Numbered from the stretch's first letter, positions 44,688-54,984 are shown. The stretch is DNA of 64,000 nt from Pseudoalteromonas sp. XI10 (GCF_001469895.1 NZ_LOPY01000052.1:62001-126000), one strand, 5' to 3'. Notes: a model not told the origin generated them from the sequence alone. Translations and numbers: made by a program.

Positions 44688-44958
44688 GGCTTAACCCTCC
44701 TGAGCACTATTTAATCAATGTACCCAGATCACATTAATTATTCAAGTTAGTCGTTAGTGTCATCAGCTGTAAACAGCTTGTACGGATATCTTGCCAATAG
44801 ACTGTTGTTTATTTTTTATTCTTTATTGCATTCTAAAGCGCTCTCATTACAATGCCGCGCTCTTTTAAATCGCTTTAAAAACAGGTGTTTACTGTAATTC
44901 TATGGGTGATTTATAAATTGCTAACTTATTAACTAAATTGTAACGAGAGAGGTCTGTT

Positions 44959-45573
44959 TTGGCGCACTTTTTGCCGATTATTTCATGCTTTATTTTAGCG
45001 TTTAGCTTTTATCCGCTTTTAAATAAGATCCGTAAAAATCGCAGTGTGTCGGGCGTTTCGCTGTTAATGATGAGCTTTGGTGTTGCGCAAAGTTTATATT
45101 TCATCACCTTTAACCTGTTTTTTCAGCGTTTTTACATGGTTTTGCCATTCGTTGTAACAGGCATGCTAAGTGGCGTGATTCTTTACTATTTTGTTCGTTA
45201 CAATGCCGCACGAAAGCAACGCATGCAGCTAGCTGGGTTATTAGCCATCTCGGTCGTGCCTTTTGGATTGTTGCTTAACTCTCATTATGAAACAGCAACG
45301 GTGCTTAACTGGCTAACCTATGTTGGTTTAGTCATGAGCTCTATTCGGGTTATGCCGCAGACTTATAAAACCATTAAAAGTGGTGATATTAGTAATTTAA
45401 GTGCGCGTTACTTCAGCCTACAGTTTGTTGCTGGAAGCTGCGGCCTCGCTGCCGAGCTTGCTATGGCGACACCGAGCGTGTCTCACATACTGACCTTTGT
45501 AATGATTCTACTGACTAATGCAGCGCAATTGGGGTGTATTCAATATTATAAATCGCGCCCTGCAATGGCTTGA
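44959..45573 (+). CDS. PQ-loop repeat membrane protein
   Basis: A 204-residue inner-membrane protein with seven hydrophobic segments. The first repeat opens with FSFYPLLNKIRKNRSVSGVSLLMM and the second with RVMPQTYKTIKSGDISNLSARYFSLQFVAG, where the P-Q pair of the family is intact. This two-repeat layout is like SWEET or lysosomal-type PQ-loop carriers. The start is TTG with GAGAGAGG 8 bases upstream. Substrate unknown; sugars and amino acids are typical of the group. Confidence 0.75.
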   Translation: MAHFLPIISCFILAFSFYPLLNKIRKNRSVSGVSLLMMSFGVAQSLYFITFNLFFQRFYMVLPFVVTGMLSGVILYYFVRYNAARKQRMQLAGLLAISVVPFGLLLNSHYETATVLNWLTYVGLVMSSIRVMPQTYKTIKSGDISNLSARYFSLQFVAGSCGLAAELAMATPSVSHILTFVMILLTNAAQLGCIQYYKSRPAMA

Positions 45574-45648
45574 TTGGGTAATAAACAAACTATTTATTAA
45601 CTTTTTGCTTTATGGCACATTATCTTATCGCTATCGAAAGGATAAGAT

Positions 45649-46470
45649 ATGAATTGGAATCAATTAGGCTACTTGTGTCGATTATTATCGCCAATAAGTG
45701 GCCTAAATAAAGCACAGCAAGAAGCGCTTAGTGCCCCGCAACACTTAGAAATTTATAATGATGGACAAAAGAATAGTCCATTAGCCACTAAGCTTGCAAA
45801 AGACCTTAAAGAAGCTGAAGGTGAGCAGCAGCAAAGGTTAGCGTTAAGTTATGCAGCGTTATCATCAACACTAAAAGAGCACTCTTTCGACTGTAAAACC
45901 AAGTTGCTTTATCTGGGTGTACTTTTCTCCGTTTTCATCCTTGTTAACTTTATTTACCAGCAATTTGTTATTCCTTCGTTCTCAAATGTGTTTAGCCAAT
46001 TTGATGTGCAAGTTACAGAGCACATGGCTAATTTAGTTAGATTCTGGCTGGTCGCAAGTATTGCGCTCGGCTTGTTCTTGATGGTTATTGTATTGACTGT
46101 AAATGCGCTTCGACAGTTTGCAAATCTGACTTTACTGAGCGCTTCATCAGCCCAGTTTGAGTTAATAATCCCTAAAAAAATTAGGCACAATTATGATGCG
46201 TTAGTCGCATTAATTGAGTTCCCATTGTATGGAACATTACAGAACGATAATCGTGAGTTATCTCATTTAAAAACATGCCAAAGTAATGGCTTGGATATTG
46301 CCCAAGAGCTAGAGCTCCTCGTCGCCAATAAACTTGAAAGCTTACGCGGCGATATCACAGCGCATATCAACAGACTCATCACTGTATTTAGTATTTTATT
46401 GGTGATATTAGTTGCCCATTTCTTAGTGGGAGCATATGAGCCTCTATTCTTAATGGGAGAGATAGTATGA
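45649..46470 (+). CDS. GspF/PilC-like inner-membrane protein
   Basis: A 273-residue protein with the GspF outline: helical cytoplasmic domain (1-80), two helices (about 86-108 and 130-155), a second cytoplasmic domain (160-240) and a last helix (about 245-270). [27 protein letters not shown] matches the conserved stretch after the first helix. It is much shorter and more divergent than PilC (about 400 residues). The pilin gene starts within its stop (ATGA), so they are cotranscribed. No assembly ATPase is nearby. Confidence 0.65.
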   Translation: MNWNQLGYLCRLLSPISGLNKAQQEALSAPQHLEIYNDGQKNSPLATKLAKDLKEAEGEQQQRLALSYAALSSTLKEHSFDCKTKLLYLGVLFSVFILVNFIYQQFVIPSFSNVFSQFDVQVTEHMANLVRFWLVASIALGLFLMVIVLTVNALRQFANLTLLSASSAQFELIIPKKIRHNYDALVALIEFPLYGTLQNDNRELSHLKTCQSNGLDIAQELELLVANKLESLRGDITAHINRLITVFSILLVILVAHFLVGAYEPLFLMGEIV

Positions 46471-46949
46471 AAAATAAAGGATTTACGCTGATTGAGTTAA
46501 TGGTTGTAGTAGCCATCATCGGCATTTTAGCTTCTGTTGCATTACCACAATACAGTCAATATATTCAGCGCAGTGAACTAGCTGATCCCTTAGCAATGGC
46601 GTCAACTATTCGAGAAGACGTTACAGCTTTTTACTTGGAGCACGGTCGCTTTCCAAAAAACAATGAGCAAGCAGGTGTCCCTGCAAGTAAATTTTTAATT
46701 GGTAATCGAGTTACGGGGATCACTGTTGAAGACGGAGCGATTCATATTAGCTTGGGCAATAAGGTATCTATGCCTTTGCAAAATACAGTATTAAGTTTTC
46801 GCCCTGCGGTTGTTGTCGGAAGCCCTACAAGCCCTATAGCTTGGCTTTGCGGGTTTGATAAACCTGTAACGGGTATGCAAGCGGTTGGTGAGAATAAAAC
46901 GACTGTGCCAAAAGATATATTACCTTCATCGTGCATTGATCGGCGCTAA
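46467..46949 (+). CDS. type IV pilin-like protein
   Basis: A 160-residue prepilin. The leader MKNKG is followed by the type-IV cleavage site and N-helix [32 protein letters not shown], with the Glu at mature position 5. The globular part ends with two Cys (WLCGFD, SSCIDRR) that likely form the D-loop disulfide. It is coupled to the GspF-like gene. It may be a major-type pilin of a small separate system or a substrate of the cell main pilus machine. Confidence 0.85.
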   Translation: MKNKGFTLIELMVVVAIIGILASVALPQYSQYIQRSELADPLAMASTIREDVTAFYLEHGRFPKNNEQAGVPASKFLIGNRVTGITVEDGAIHISLGNKVSMPLQNTVLSFRPAVVVGSPTSPIAWLCGFDKPVTGMQAVGENKTTVPKDILPSSCIDRR

Positions 46950-46956
46950 CTTTTAA

Positions 46957-46984
46957 AAAAGGCTGCCAAGTGGCAGCCTTTTTT
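46957..46984. terminator. bidirectional terminator
   Basis: AAGGCTGCCA and TGGCAGCCTT pair around an AG centre with A and T runs on the outside. It serves both the pilin gene (+) and the zinc protease gene (-). Confidence 0.88.
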
Positions 46985-46996
46985 GTGTTGTTGTAA

Positions 46997-49507
46997 TTAC
47001 GCTTCGAGGGCTTTACTAATTAAGCGATCGATATATTGCTTATGGGCTTTAGCTGCGGTGTTTGCACCCCATGGTACGCTCATATCAGCAATTTGATTTA
47101 ACTGATAAAGCGCGGCAGCTTTGGCTAGGTTATCGTGCTTGCTCGCTTTGCCTAAACCAGCAATCGCGATTAGCTGGTTCACATATTCAACTTGTAGATT
47201 GTGACTTAGGGTATTTGCTTTTTTGCTGTCTACAAAAATGCTTGCTGTTAAGTCATTCATAAATTGGTTAAGTGAATACTCGTTGCCATACATTGCGCTG
47301 TCTGAAATACGCAGCATAACTGCTGGGTGCAACAACTGAGCAAGTACCAGCTTTTGCATACCTAAAATCATGCCATGTGGTTTAGGGTCTTCGTTCTTAC
47401 CATAATGATTAAAACCACGACGCTGCTGTAGCAGGTAGTTATACAGTGGCTGCATGCTCGAAAGTACATTTGGCGAGAATACTTTGTCGGCTAACACTTG
47501 CATTGCATGTTGCTGGCGCTCAAGTGGCACTGGCGTAAATGGTGCGCCATTTTTGTCATCACCCACCACATTGCGTTCTACATAAACACCACCAATTTGA
47601 CGAGATACCACGCCTGCTTGTGTTCTGTAGCTTCTAAATAAAATGTTCGCTGAGGTAACTAGCTGCTGGTATGACTCACCATTAACCGTGGCATTGTCTT
47701 TAAGTTCAGTAAACAGCTTATTGATAAGTTCCATACGATCATCAGCATATGCGGCAGGGTTAGATGACATATCACCAATCATTACACGTGGGTCGATATG
47801 GCGGCCTGGGGCACGCATATCATCAGCATCATTACCAAAAGCTAAAGCATGCTCAGATGAGCGAGCGAGAATTTTTTCAAGGCGCTGCTGCTCAGCGGCT
47901 TTATCTGCTAATGCTTGGCTGTAGCCGTACTCAATCGCCCAATCATCGTAAGGGCCAGGTTTTGTTTGGAAGATATCACCTTGTTGCATGCCAATAGGGG
48001 CAATGTTTGCTGGTGCATAGTCCATAACTGAGCCCGTTACGATACCTTGCGTTTTACTCTTATCGTGAACTTCTTTTTCATCCCACAAAATAGATGATTT
48101 CATATTGTGGTTAAGGCCTAGGGTATGGCCCACTTCGTGTAAAACTAGCTGAGTTAAGCCTTGGCGTAAAATCTCTTTGTCTTCAATGCTCGCACCAGTG
48201 CCTAAGCCTTTAGCAAGTAGCATGTTTTCTTGAATGCTGTGGCCCAGTGAGCAATGTAAGTCTGTGCTGTTTTGGCTAGTTTCAAGCGTGGCTGCACCTT
48301 GAGTGTATAAGCTGTCGTACATCCAACGGTTTTTCATGAAAACATACTCTAACATAATGTCAGAGCCTAAGATTTCACCGGTTAATGGGTTCGCAAGGGC
48401 AGGACCATAACCACCAAATGGTGGGCGCGGTGATGCAGTCCAACGTAATACATTGTAGTTAATATCGCCCGCATCCCAATCGGCGTCATCAGGTTGCACT
48501 TTTACTTCGATGGCATTTTTAAAGCCCGCTTTTTCAAATGAGCTATTCCATGCTAGTACGGCATCACGAATAGTGTCTCGCCACTCAACCGGGGTGGTAT
48601 TTTCAATCCACCAAGTAATCGGTTTAACTGGCTCAGACAGTGCCGCTGACGGGTCTTTCTTTTGTAAGTCCCAGCGCTTGATGACATCTTCATAAGGTGC
48701 CCAATCCGCTGATGTCATATTGTCGAATTCGTTAGTGAAATAACCAATACGCGCGTCATCTTGGCGAGCTTGATAATCATTTTTCGGTAGCGCGACAAAT
48801 GAATGCTGTACTTTAATTGAAACGTTACGAGGATCGCTTACGGCTTTTGAACCTCGTACTGTTGGGTTAGCATTAGAAAATACGTAATCCACCACAACAT
48901 CTAGGTTATTTGGGTAAGGGCGCTGTTTAACAATACGCGATTTTTTGTCGTTTAACTTACCAAGTTTAAAGCGTTTGCTGGCATTTTTATCTTTTGGGTT
49001 TGCCCAAGGTGACACTTTATGCAGTGCTTCACTTAAAAAGAGCTTATCAACTTTAAAAGCAATTTTACCGTCTTCTTCTTTTTCGATTTTAATACTCGCA
49101 AGGACAGCTTCGCTGATGTTGGCATCGGCAGAGCGTGCTAGGGCTGAGTTTTCATCAAATTTATAGCGCGGTGTTTTGCTAATAATATCAATGCGGTCAA
49201 AGTATTTACGAAACTCAATTAGCTTTGTCTCGCGATATGCCCCTCTGAAGTGGCCTGCATCAGTAACACCATCAACGGTGTGAGCAAAGTACACAAATGG
49301 TGTATCAAGTTGAGATTGGTCTATCACCATTAAGTTATCGCCGGTTTTCGCATCTTGGTAAATGCTGAAAACGCCGGCAAACTCGCTTTTATCTTTGATC
49401 ATTTCAGCCAGTGTTTTTGGCTTCTTTTCTTCTTTCTTTGTTTCGGCAGCGTGGCCATTCATGGCAAACGCTAAGCTTAGTGCCAGCGCAATGTTTGTTA
49501 TTTTCAT
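46997..49507 (-). CDS. zinc-dependent metalloprotease, DUF4953/DUF5117 type
   Basis: An 836-residue secreted protein (signal ending NGHAAETKK). The catalytic motif HEVGHTLGLNH lies at 457-467 (zinc ligands H457, H461, H467; base E458). SVMDYAPANIAP about 25 residues on is the met-turn region of a metzincin. The N-terminal part (about 30-280) is the DUF5117-like domain with FAHTVDGVTDAGHFRG and KVQHSFVALPKNDY. The C-terminal part is helical. It is single and convergent with the pilin. It is probably a periplasmic or surface protease. Confidence 0.88.
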   Translation of the reverse strand: MKITNIALALSLAFAMNGHAAETKKEEKKPKTLAEMIKDKSEFAGVFSIYQDAKTGDNLMVIDQSQLDTPFVYFAHTVDGVTDAGHFRGAYRETKLIEFRKYFDRIDIISKTPRYKFDENSALARSADANISEAVLASIKIEKEEDGKIAFKVDKLFLSEALHKVSPWANPKDKNASKRFKLGKLNDKKSRIVKQRPYPNNLDVVVDYVFSNANPTVRGSKAVSDPRNVSIKVQHSFVALPKNDYQARQDDARIGYFTNEFDNMTSADWAPYEDVIKRWDLQKKDPSAALSEPVKPITWWIENTTPVEWRDTIRDAVLAWNSSFEKAGFKNAIEVKVQPDDADWDAGDINYNVLRWTASPRPPFGGYGPALANPLTGEILGSDIMLEYVFMKNRWMYDSLYTQGAATLETSQNSTDLHCSLGHSIQENMLLAKGLGTGASIEDKEILRQGLTQLVLHEVGHTLGLNHNMKSSILWDEKEVHDKSKTQGIVTGSVMDYAPANIAPIGMQQGDIFQTKPGPYDDWAIEYGYSQALADKAAEQQRLEKILARSSEHALAFGNDADDMRAPGRHIDPRVMIGDMSSNPAAYADDRMELINKLFTELKDNATVNGESYQQLVTSANILFRSYRTQAGVVSRQIGGVYVERNVVGDDKNGAPFTPVPLERQQHAMQVLADKVFSPNVLSSMQPLYNYLLQQRRGFNHYGKNEDPKPHGMILGMQKLVLAQLLHPAVMLRISDSAMYGNEYSLNQFMNDLTASIFVDSKKANTLSHNLQVEYVNQLIAIAGLGKASKHDNLAKAAALYQLNQIADMSVPWGANTAAKAHKQYIDRLISKALEA

Positions 49508-49772
49508 TGTTAACTCGTTCCTTTAATTATTTCTCAATCAAGTTTAATGAATTAACCCCTTGATAAAAGGCTGTTTGTTAACAAGTGTGAAAGGAAGTCT
49601 CTAAGCCTTTGATGTTATGTGGTTTTTGTTTGTAACAAATTGTTCTTAGATAAGTTTTGGTTTTTGTGTTGCCAATTTATCTGTTTTTGTAACAGTTCCT
49701 TACAAATGTCACATTAATGTTTCTGTCAGCTTTGGTATGATAGGGCCAGTGAAAATATTATAGGTGTAAGTT

Positions 49773-50945
49773 ATGCGCACAAGTTTATTAAAATGGATAT
49801 TACCGTTTGTTGCATTAATCGTTGGTGTTGCTGGTTTTAAAGCAATCAACGCGATTGCTCAAGAGCCTAAAGACAAGGATGTAGTTGATGTGCGTCCTTT
49901 AGTACAGGTTGAGCCAGTAGCAAGTGATGATCATCAAGTGATTATTAATAGTTACGGCGAAGTGAAACCGCTTGAAAGTACTTTGCTTGCCTCACAAGTG
50001 GCTGGTGAAGTTACAAGCTGGCATCCAAACTTTGTTGCTGGTGGGATTGTAGCTCGTGGTGAAGTGTTATTTACCATCGAAAAAGACAACTACGAAGCAG
50101 CTGTACTACAAGCTGAAGCGTCACTTGCTAGTGCTCAAGCGGCACTGATTGAAGAGCAAGCACAAGCTAAAGTGGCAGAGGATGAAGCAAGACGTTACCC
50201 AGAACGTGAGCGCACTGACTTATTCCTACGTAAACCTCAAGTTTTAAGCGCGCAAGCCGCTGTTAAATCAGCGCAAGCGGCATTAAAACGTGCCGAGCGT
50301 GACCTTGCTCGCTGTGAGGTAAAAGCACCTTACGATGCATTGGTGATCAGCCGTGAAATTGGTGTTGGCCAATACATCAATGTGGGTAGCCAAGTTGCTG
50401 AAATTAACAATATTGAAAGTGCAGAAATCATTGTACCAATCGCTGGTTTCGATAGTGTATTTTTGCCAAAACGCTTAAAAGGCGTTAAAGCGACCATCAT
50501 CAATAAAGGCTTAAACAGTTTTACTCGTGAAGCCGAAATTGACCGTGACCTAGGCGTTGTTGATAACGCGACGCGTATGAGCAACTTAGTTGTTCGTGTT
50601 GATGACCCATACGGCTTAAAGCACGACGTACAACCTATTAAATTTGGTGCTTACGTACAAGTGAGCTTTGCCGGTGCAACATTACAAAATATCTACCGTT
50701 TACCGCAGTCTTTAGTGAATAACCAGACGGTGTGGATTGTGAACGACGAGAATAAACTTGAACCACGCAAAGTAACGGTAGTACGCGAAGAAGGTGAGTA
50801 TTTCTACATTAGTGATGGCCTTGAAGTGAATGACCAGTTGGTTCTTACGCTACCTGAGTACCCGCAAGAGGGTATGGAAGTGAAGGTTGCAGGTATGAAA
50901 GAAATGACAAGCGATGCAGAAACTGCAGCGGTTGAAAAGCTTTAA
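49773..50945 (+). CDS. RND efflux periplasmic adaptor (HlyD/MFP family)
   Basis: A 390-residue adaptor anchored by an N-terminal helix (about 8-28). A lipoyl-like domain opens with LLASQVAGEVTSWHPNFVAGGIVARGEVLFTIEKDNYEAAVLQAEASLASAQAALIEEQ, then a helical hairpin (about 100-170), and CEVKAPYDALVISREIGVGQYINVGSQVAEI. It joins an RND pump to an outer-membrane channel, not encoded here. The RND gene starts 9 bases after its stop. Confidence 0.92.
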   Translation: MRTSLLKWILPFVALIVGVAGFKAINAIAQEPKDKDVVDVRPLVQVEPVASDDHQVIINSYGEVKPLESTLLASQVAGEVTSWHPNFVAGGIVARGEVLFTIEKDNYEAAVLQAEASLASAQAALIEEQAQAKVAEDEARRYPERERTDLFLRKPQVLSAQAAVKSAQAALKRAERDLARCEVKAPYDALVISREIGVGQYINVGSQVAEINNIESAEIIVPIAGFDSVFLPKRLKGVKATIINKGLNSFTREAEIDRDLGVVDNATRMSNLVVRVDDPYGLKHDVQPIKFGAYVQVSFAGATLQNIYRLPQSLVNNQTVWIVNDENKLEPRKVTVVREEGEYFYISDGLEVNDQLVLTLPEYPQEGMEVKVAGMKEMTSDAETAAVEKL

Positions 50946-50954
50946 GGTAGCACT

Positions 50955-53900
50955 ATGACTGATACAAACACAGAAAAACAGTCTGGCCTTATTGCCTATT
51001 TTGCCAATAACTCGGTCGCTGCTAACTTAATGATGGTGTTTATCATCATTATGGGGATCATTAGTTATTTCACTATTCAGCGCCAGATGTTCCCGAATGT
51101 TGAAATTAACTATATTGAAGTACAAGCCAATTATCCGGGGGCCTCACCACAGGAAATTGAAGAAAGTATTCTGATCAAAATTGAAGAGTCACTAAAAGAT
51201 GTCACCGAAATTAAACGTGGTGTATATCGCTCATTTCGAAATAGTGGCCGTGCAAGTTTAGAGATCAACACAGATGCAGAACTTACTGATGTACTCGATA
51301 AAGTGAAGCTAAGAGTAGACAGTATTGCGACTTTCCCTGCGGGAATGGAGCCGGTGACGATTAGTCAGGTTGAGTTTCGCCAAGACGTGATTGGTATGAC
51401 GCTAGTAGGTGATATTCCACTTACTGAGTTAAAGCCTGTTGCAAATAAAATTGAAGATGAGTTACTGCAATTATCTAATGTGTCGCTGGTACAAAACGAT
51501 GTACCACTTGATGAAATTGCAATTGAAATTGACCCGGATTCACTTCGTCAATACAACCTTACTTTAAGTGAGGTGGCCAGTGCTGTACGTCGTTACTCTG
51601 CAAATATTTCAGCAGGTCAATTACGTACTGACGCAGGTATTATCTCGGTACGTGTTGAAAATCAATATTACAGCGGTGATGAGTTCCGCCAGATCCCAGT
51701 AAAAATTGGTGCTAATGGCGCGAAAGTGCTGCTAAACGACATTGCTGTGATTAAAGACCAATTCACAGAAGGTGAGCGTTACTTTAAATTTAATGGTGAA
51801 AATGCCGTTTATTTATCAGTAAAAGCAACCAAAGAACAGAATATGATCCCGGTTGCTGATTCAGTTAAAGCGTTTATTGAGCAAAAGAATAAAGAGCTAC
51901 CGGCGGGCCTGCGTCTTGAGCCATTAATGGACATGACTTATTACCTAAATGCCCGTTTAGACATGATGAAAAGCAATCTCTTCCAAGGGGCTATCTTGGT
52001 TGCCATTATGTTGTCTATCTTCTTACGCTTTAAGTTGGCACTTTGGGTAATGATTGGTTTACCTGTGTGTTTCTTAGGTGCAATGATGATGATGCCGTTA
52101 TTTGGTATCAGTATTAATATCGTGTCTTTATTTGCCTTTATTATGGTACTCGGGATCGTGGTCGATGATGCCATAGTCATAGGGGAAAGTGCCTACACCG
52201 AAATTGAGAAAAAAGGCGGTGGTGTTGTAAATGTGGTAAATGGCGCAAAACGCGTTGCTACCCCAGCAACATTTGGTGTTTTAACAACGATTGCTGTATT
52301 TGCACCGTTTACATTATCAAGTGGCCCAGAGAGTGCATTTTTCTTTGGTATCGCGGTGGTAGTAATTCTGTGTCTGATATTCAGTTTGATTGAATCGAAA
52401 CTTATTTTACCGGCACACATTGCCCACACTAAATTCCCGCCAATTAACCCAAATAGCTGGCGAGCGCGTTTTAACAAACGTTTCTTTAACTTTGTAAATG
52501 GCCCGTATAAGCGTTTTATTGAGCTTTGTGTAGAGTGGCGTTGGTTTGTACTATTTGCGTTTATCGGTTTATTGATTTTGACGTTTGGCTTAATTTCATC
52601 AAACCAAGTGCGAGTGGTACCAACACCAAAAGTACCTCATGACTTCCCGCAAATTCGTTTAGAAATGAATGAAAATGCCTCGGATATGCAAACGATTAAT
52701 GCTATTCGTGAAATCGAAGCAATGGTTAACAAGGTAGACCAAGAGACAGAACGCGAATTTGGCCAAAAGCTAATTCGCGATATCTTAGTGTTCAACCAAG
52801 GTCGTACTGAAGCACAATTACTTGCTCCGCTGGTAGATGAAGAGCTTCGCCCGTATAACGCATTCGAATTATCTCGTCGTTGGCGTGAACAAATGCCAAG
52901 CATCCCAGGTGTGAAGTCACTGCAAATTTACGATGATGTAAACGGCGGTGGTATGGATGGTGAGTTTGGTTACTTACTTTATGGCCCAGATATCGATACT
53001 TTAAATGAGGCTGGTCGTCGTTTCATCCAACTATTACAACAGCAAAAAGGCTTATTTGATATTAGTTCGACCATCGATCCGGCGAGCAAAGAAGTGCAGT
53101 TAAGCTTAAAACCTGTAGCATATGATCTAGGTTTAGACCTTGCCAATATTGCTAACCAAGTGGGCGCAAGCTTTTACGGTGGTGAAGCACAGCGTGTTAT
53201 TCGTCGCGGTGAAGAAGTACGTGTTATGGTTCGTTACCCGAAACTAACACGTGAAGCGTTTGCATCATTAAAGCACGCTGTTATCACAACGCCTGCAGGC
53301 CAAGAGGTGATGCTGGGTGATGTTGTTGAGCTGAACGAAAAACCAGGTATTAGCTATATTCGCCGTGAAGGTGGCTATCGTACTGTATATATCTACGGCA
53401 GTATCGATGAAGAAGCAATTGAACCGGGTGAAGTGGTTAAGCAAGTTGATGAGAACTTATTACCACAGTTAAAAGAAGAATACCCGTCAGTTAAAACTGA
53501 GCTAGGTGGTTCTATTGAAGAACAACAAGCGCAAGCTAATGAGCAAATCATGTTCTTCATCGGCGGTATGATTTTAGTGTATATCTTGCTTGCTGTACCG
53601 CTTAAGAGCTATTCGCAGCCTCTAATTGTTATGTCGGTTATTCCATTTAGCTTAACCGGTGCTATTTGGGGTCACTTCTGGTTTGGTTTAGATATTAGCT
53701 TGATGTCGGGCTTTGGCTTGATTGCTGCAGCCGGTGTTGTAATTAATGACTCGTTAGTTATGACCGACTTTGTAAACCAAGCACGCCGCGAAGGTATTTC
53801 AACTCGCCAAGCAGTTATTGAAGCAGGTTGTGCGCGCTTTAGAGCAATCACCCTGACATCAATTACAACCTTTGCCGGTGTATTACCGATTATGTTCGAA

Positions 53901-54092
53901 ACCAGCTTGCAAGCTAAGTTTGTAATTCCAATGGCTGTAGCACTTGGTTTTGCGGTTATGTTTGCAACTCTAATCACTTTAGTACTAGTACCTTGTTTGT
54001 ATATTGTAATGAGTGATGTGGGTAATGGCTTCTTGAATGTATTCCGCGCAGGGCACCGAGTCGCGACCAGAAGAAAGCTAGCAAGGGATTAA
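50955..54092 (+). CDS. RND family efflux permease
   Basis: A 1045-residue inner-membrane pump with the classic 12-helix layout and two large periplasmic loops. It opens IAYFANNSVAANLMMVFIIIMGIISYFTIQRQMFPNVEIN and has the proton-relay helix FAFIMVLGIVVDDAIVIGES with its Asp pair. The second half mirrors this (SLMSGFGLIAAAGVVINDSLVMTDFVNQARREG). Its N-terminal region resembles the VexH/HAE1 branch more than metal pumps. Substrates are unknown. Forms an operon with the adaptor gene and ends at a strong terminator. Confidence 0.92.
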   Translation: MTDTNTEKQSGLIAYFANNSVAANLMMVFIIIMGIISYFTIQRQMFPNVEINYIEVQANYPGASPQEIEESILIKIEESLKDVTEIKRGVYRSFRNSGRASLEINTDAELTDVLDKVKLRVDSIATFPAGMEPVTISQVEFRQDVIGMTLVGDIPLTELKPVANKIEDELLQLSNVSLVQNDVPLDEIAIEIDPDSLRQYNLTLSEVASAVRRYSANISAGQLRTDAGIISVRVENQYYSGDEFRQIPVKIGANGAKVLLNDIAVIKDQFTEGERYFKFNGENAVYLSVKATKEQNMIPVADSVKAFIEQKNKELPAGLRLEPLMDMTYYLNARLDMMKSNLFQGAILVAIMLSIFLRFKLALWVMIGLPVCFLGAMMMMPLFGISINIVSLFAFIMVLGIVVDDAIVIGESAYTEIEKKGGGVVNVVNGAKRVATPATFGVLTTIAVFAPFTLSSGPESAFFFGIAVVVILCLIFSLIESKLILPAHIAHTKFPPINPNSWRARFNKRFFNFVNGPYKRFIELCVEWRWFVLFAFIGLLILTFGLISSNQVRVVPTPKVPHDFPQIRLEMNENASDMQTINAIREIEAMVNKVDQETEREFGQKLIRDILVFNQGRTEAQLLAPLVDEELRPYNAFELSRRWREQMPSIPGVKSLQIYDDVNGGGMDGEFGYLLYGPDIDTLNEAGRRFIQLLQQQKGLFDISSTIDPASKEVQLSLKPVAYDLGLDLANIANQVGASFYGGEAQRVIRRGEEVRVMVRYPKLTREAFASLKHAVITTPAGQEVMLGDVVELNEKPGISYIRREGGYRTVYIYGSIDEEAIEPGEVVKQVDENLLPQLKEEYPSVKTELGGSIEEQQAQANEQIMFFIGGMILVYILLAVPLKSYSQPLIVMSVIPFSLTGAIWGHFWFGLDISLMSGFGLIAAAGVVINDSLVMTDFVNQARREGISTRQAVIEAGCARFRAITLTSITTFAGVLPIMFETSLQAKFVIPMAVALGFAVMFATLITLVLVPCLYIVMSDVGNGFLNVFRAGHRVATRRKLARD

Positions 54093-54105
54093 TAACCCAT
54101 TCGCG

Positions 54106-54133
54106 AAAAGCCAACCAAGCGGTTGGCTTTTTT
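54106..54133 (+). terminator. terminator of the RND operon
   Basis: AAAAGCCAACC and GGTTGGCTTTT pair around AAGC and are followed by further T. It lies 14 bases after the RND stop. Confidence 0.9.
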
Positions 54134-54207
54134 GTACCTAACGCATTTGCTAGTAACTATTTGCTATATAAGACGTTTGGTTACATTCTTTTGTTTGATT
54201 TGTGATT

Positions 54208-54305
54208 CGGTCACGATTATACTCAGTCTTGTTTTTGGCAAACTAACTGAAAGGTTAGGACGCAAAGTTTCCGGTCTAAGGTTTTAAACTATGATAGCGG
54301 GACCG
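54208..54305 (+). ncRNA. c-di-GMP-I riboswitch (GEMM)
   Basis: The core from 54237 matches the GEMM-I aptamer of Vibrio cholerae: GGCAAAC, a GAAA-capped helix (CTAAC...GAAA...GTTAG), GGACGCAAAG, then CCGGTCTAA (tetraloop receptor) and TAGCGGGACCG. Outer arms CGGTC (54208-54212) and GACCG (54301-54305) can close P1. The 5-prime strand of P1 is separated from the core by a longer linker than usual. An AAGCAC/GTGCTT hairpin follows at 54311-54330 and may be part of the expression platform. It sits 100 bases before a GbpA-like gene, the same partner as in Vibrio cholerae. Confidence 0.85.
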
Positions 54306-54408
54306 CTGATAAGCACATAATCTAGTGCTTTGGTTCACTTGCCTCAAACTAAAAGTATTTATTTTGTTCGGTTGTTAAATGCCTATTAGTTGTTCTTAGG
54401 GTGATATT

Positions 54409-54984
54409 TTGTTTATGCATACGTCAATGGCCTCCGGGAAGTGGTTGCCGATTGGTTGCTTAAATCATCATACCCAACTGTTTGTTGGAGATAGGGTGAT
54501 TGTAACCTTTTATGACATGCAAGGAGAGCTAGTCGATTTATCATTCGAATACCCGATCAGCAGTTCCGATCAGGGTGAGCCTCATAATTGGCCACGTTCT
54601 GTTGCCGAGCATATAAACGTGCATGTTCCGCTGGTAAAAGCGGGCAAAATGACTGAACAAGGTTTAGTGGTTGCATACCGTTCAAACCAAATTTATGCCC
54701 TTGAAGGCTCGGGCATTACGCATGTAAAAGTGGCGTTTAATTGCATCGCAAAATGTAAAGAGCGAGTGCAAGATAGTTTGCAAGATTATGACTATGTATA
54801 TCCACAAGCATGCAGCGATTACAGTGCAGGTGTTAAAGTACTACAGCCAAAAACAGGTCATATTTATATGTGTAAACCATGGCCATTTAGCGAGTTTTGT
54901 CGTGTTAAAGATTCACACAACCCGCTGTTTGAGCCAGGCGTAGGAAAAAGCTGGGCTATGGCTTGGCAGCAAGTATCGCATTAA
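54409..54984 (+). CDS. GbpA-like chitin-binding protein lacking the LPMO domain
   Basis: A 191-residue protein starting with TTG (AGGGTGA upstream) or an in-frame ATG two codons later. Residues about 25-110 match domain 2 of GbpA (FVGDRVIVTFYDMQGELVDLS... INVHVPLVKAGKMTEQGLVVAYRSNQIYALEGSGITHVKVAF). Residues about 130-190 match the C-terminal chitin-binding module (GHIYMCKPWPFSEFCRVKD... FEPGVGKSWAMAW). The copper-dependent LPMO domain 1 and its leading signal peptide are absent, and domain 3 is missing, so secretion is unclear. The c-di-GMP riboswitch upstream is the same control as for GbpA. The domain call is by motif memory. Confidence 0.65.
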   Translation: MFMHTSMASGKWLPIGCLNHHTQLFVGDRVIVTFYDMQGELVDLSFEYPISSSDQGEPHNWPRSVAEHINVHVPLVKAGKMTEQGLVVAYRSNQIYALEGSGITHVKVAFNCIAKCKERVQDSLQDYDYVYPQACSDYSAGVKVLQPKTGHIYMCKPWPFSEFCRVKDSHNPLFEPGVGKSWAMAWQQVSH

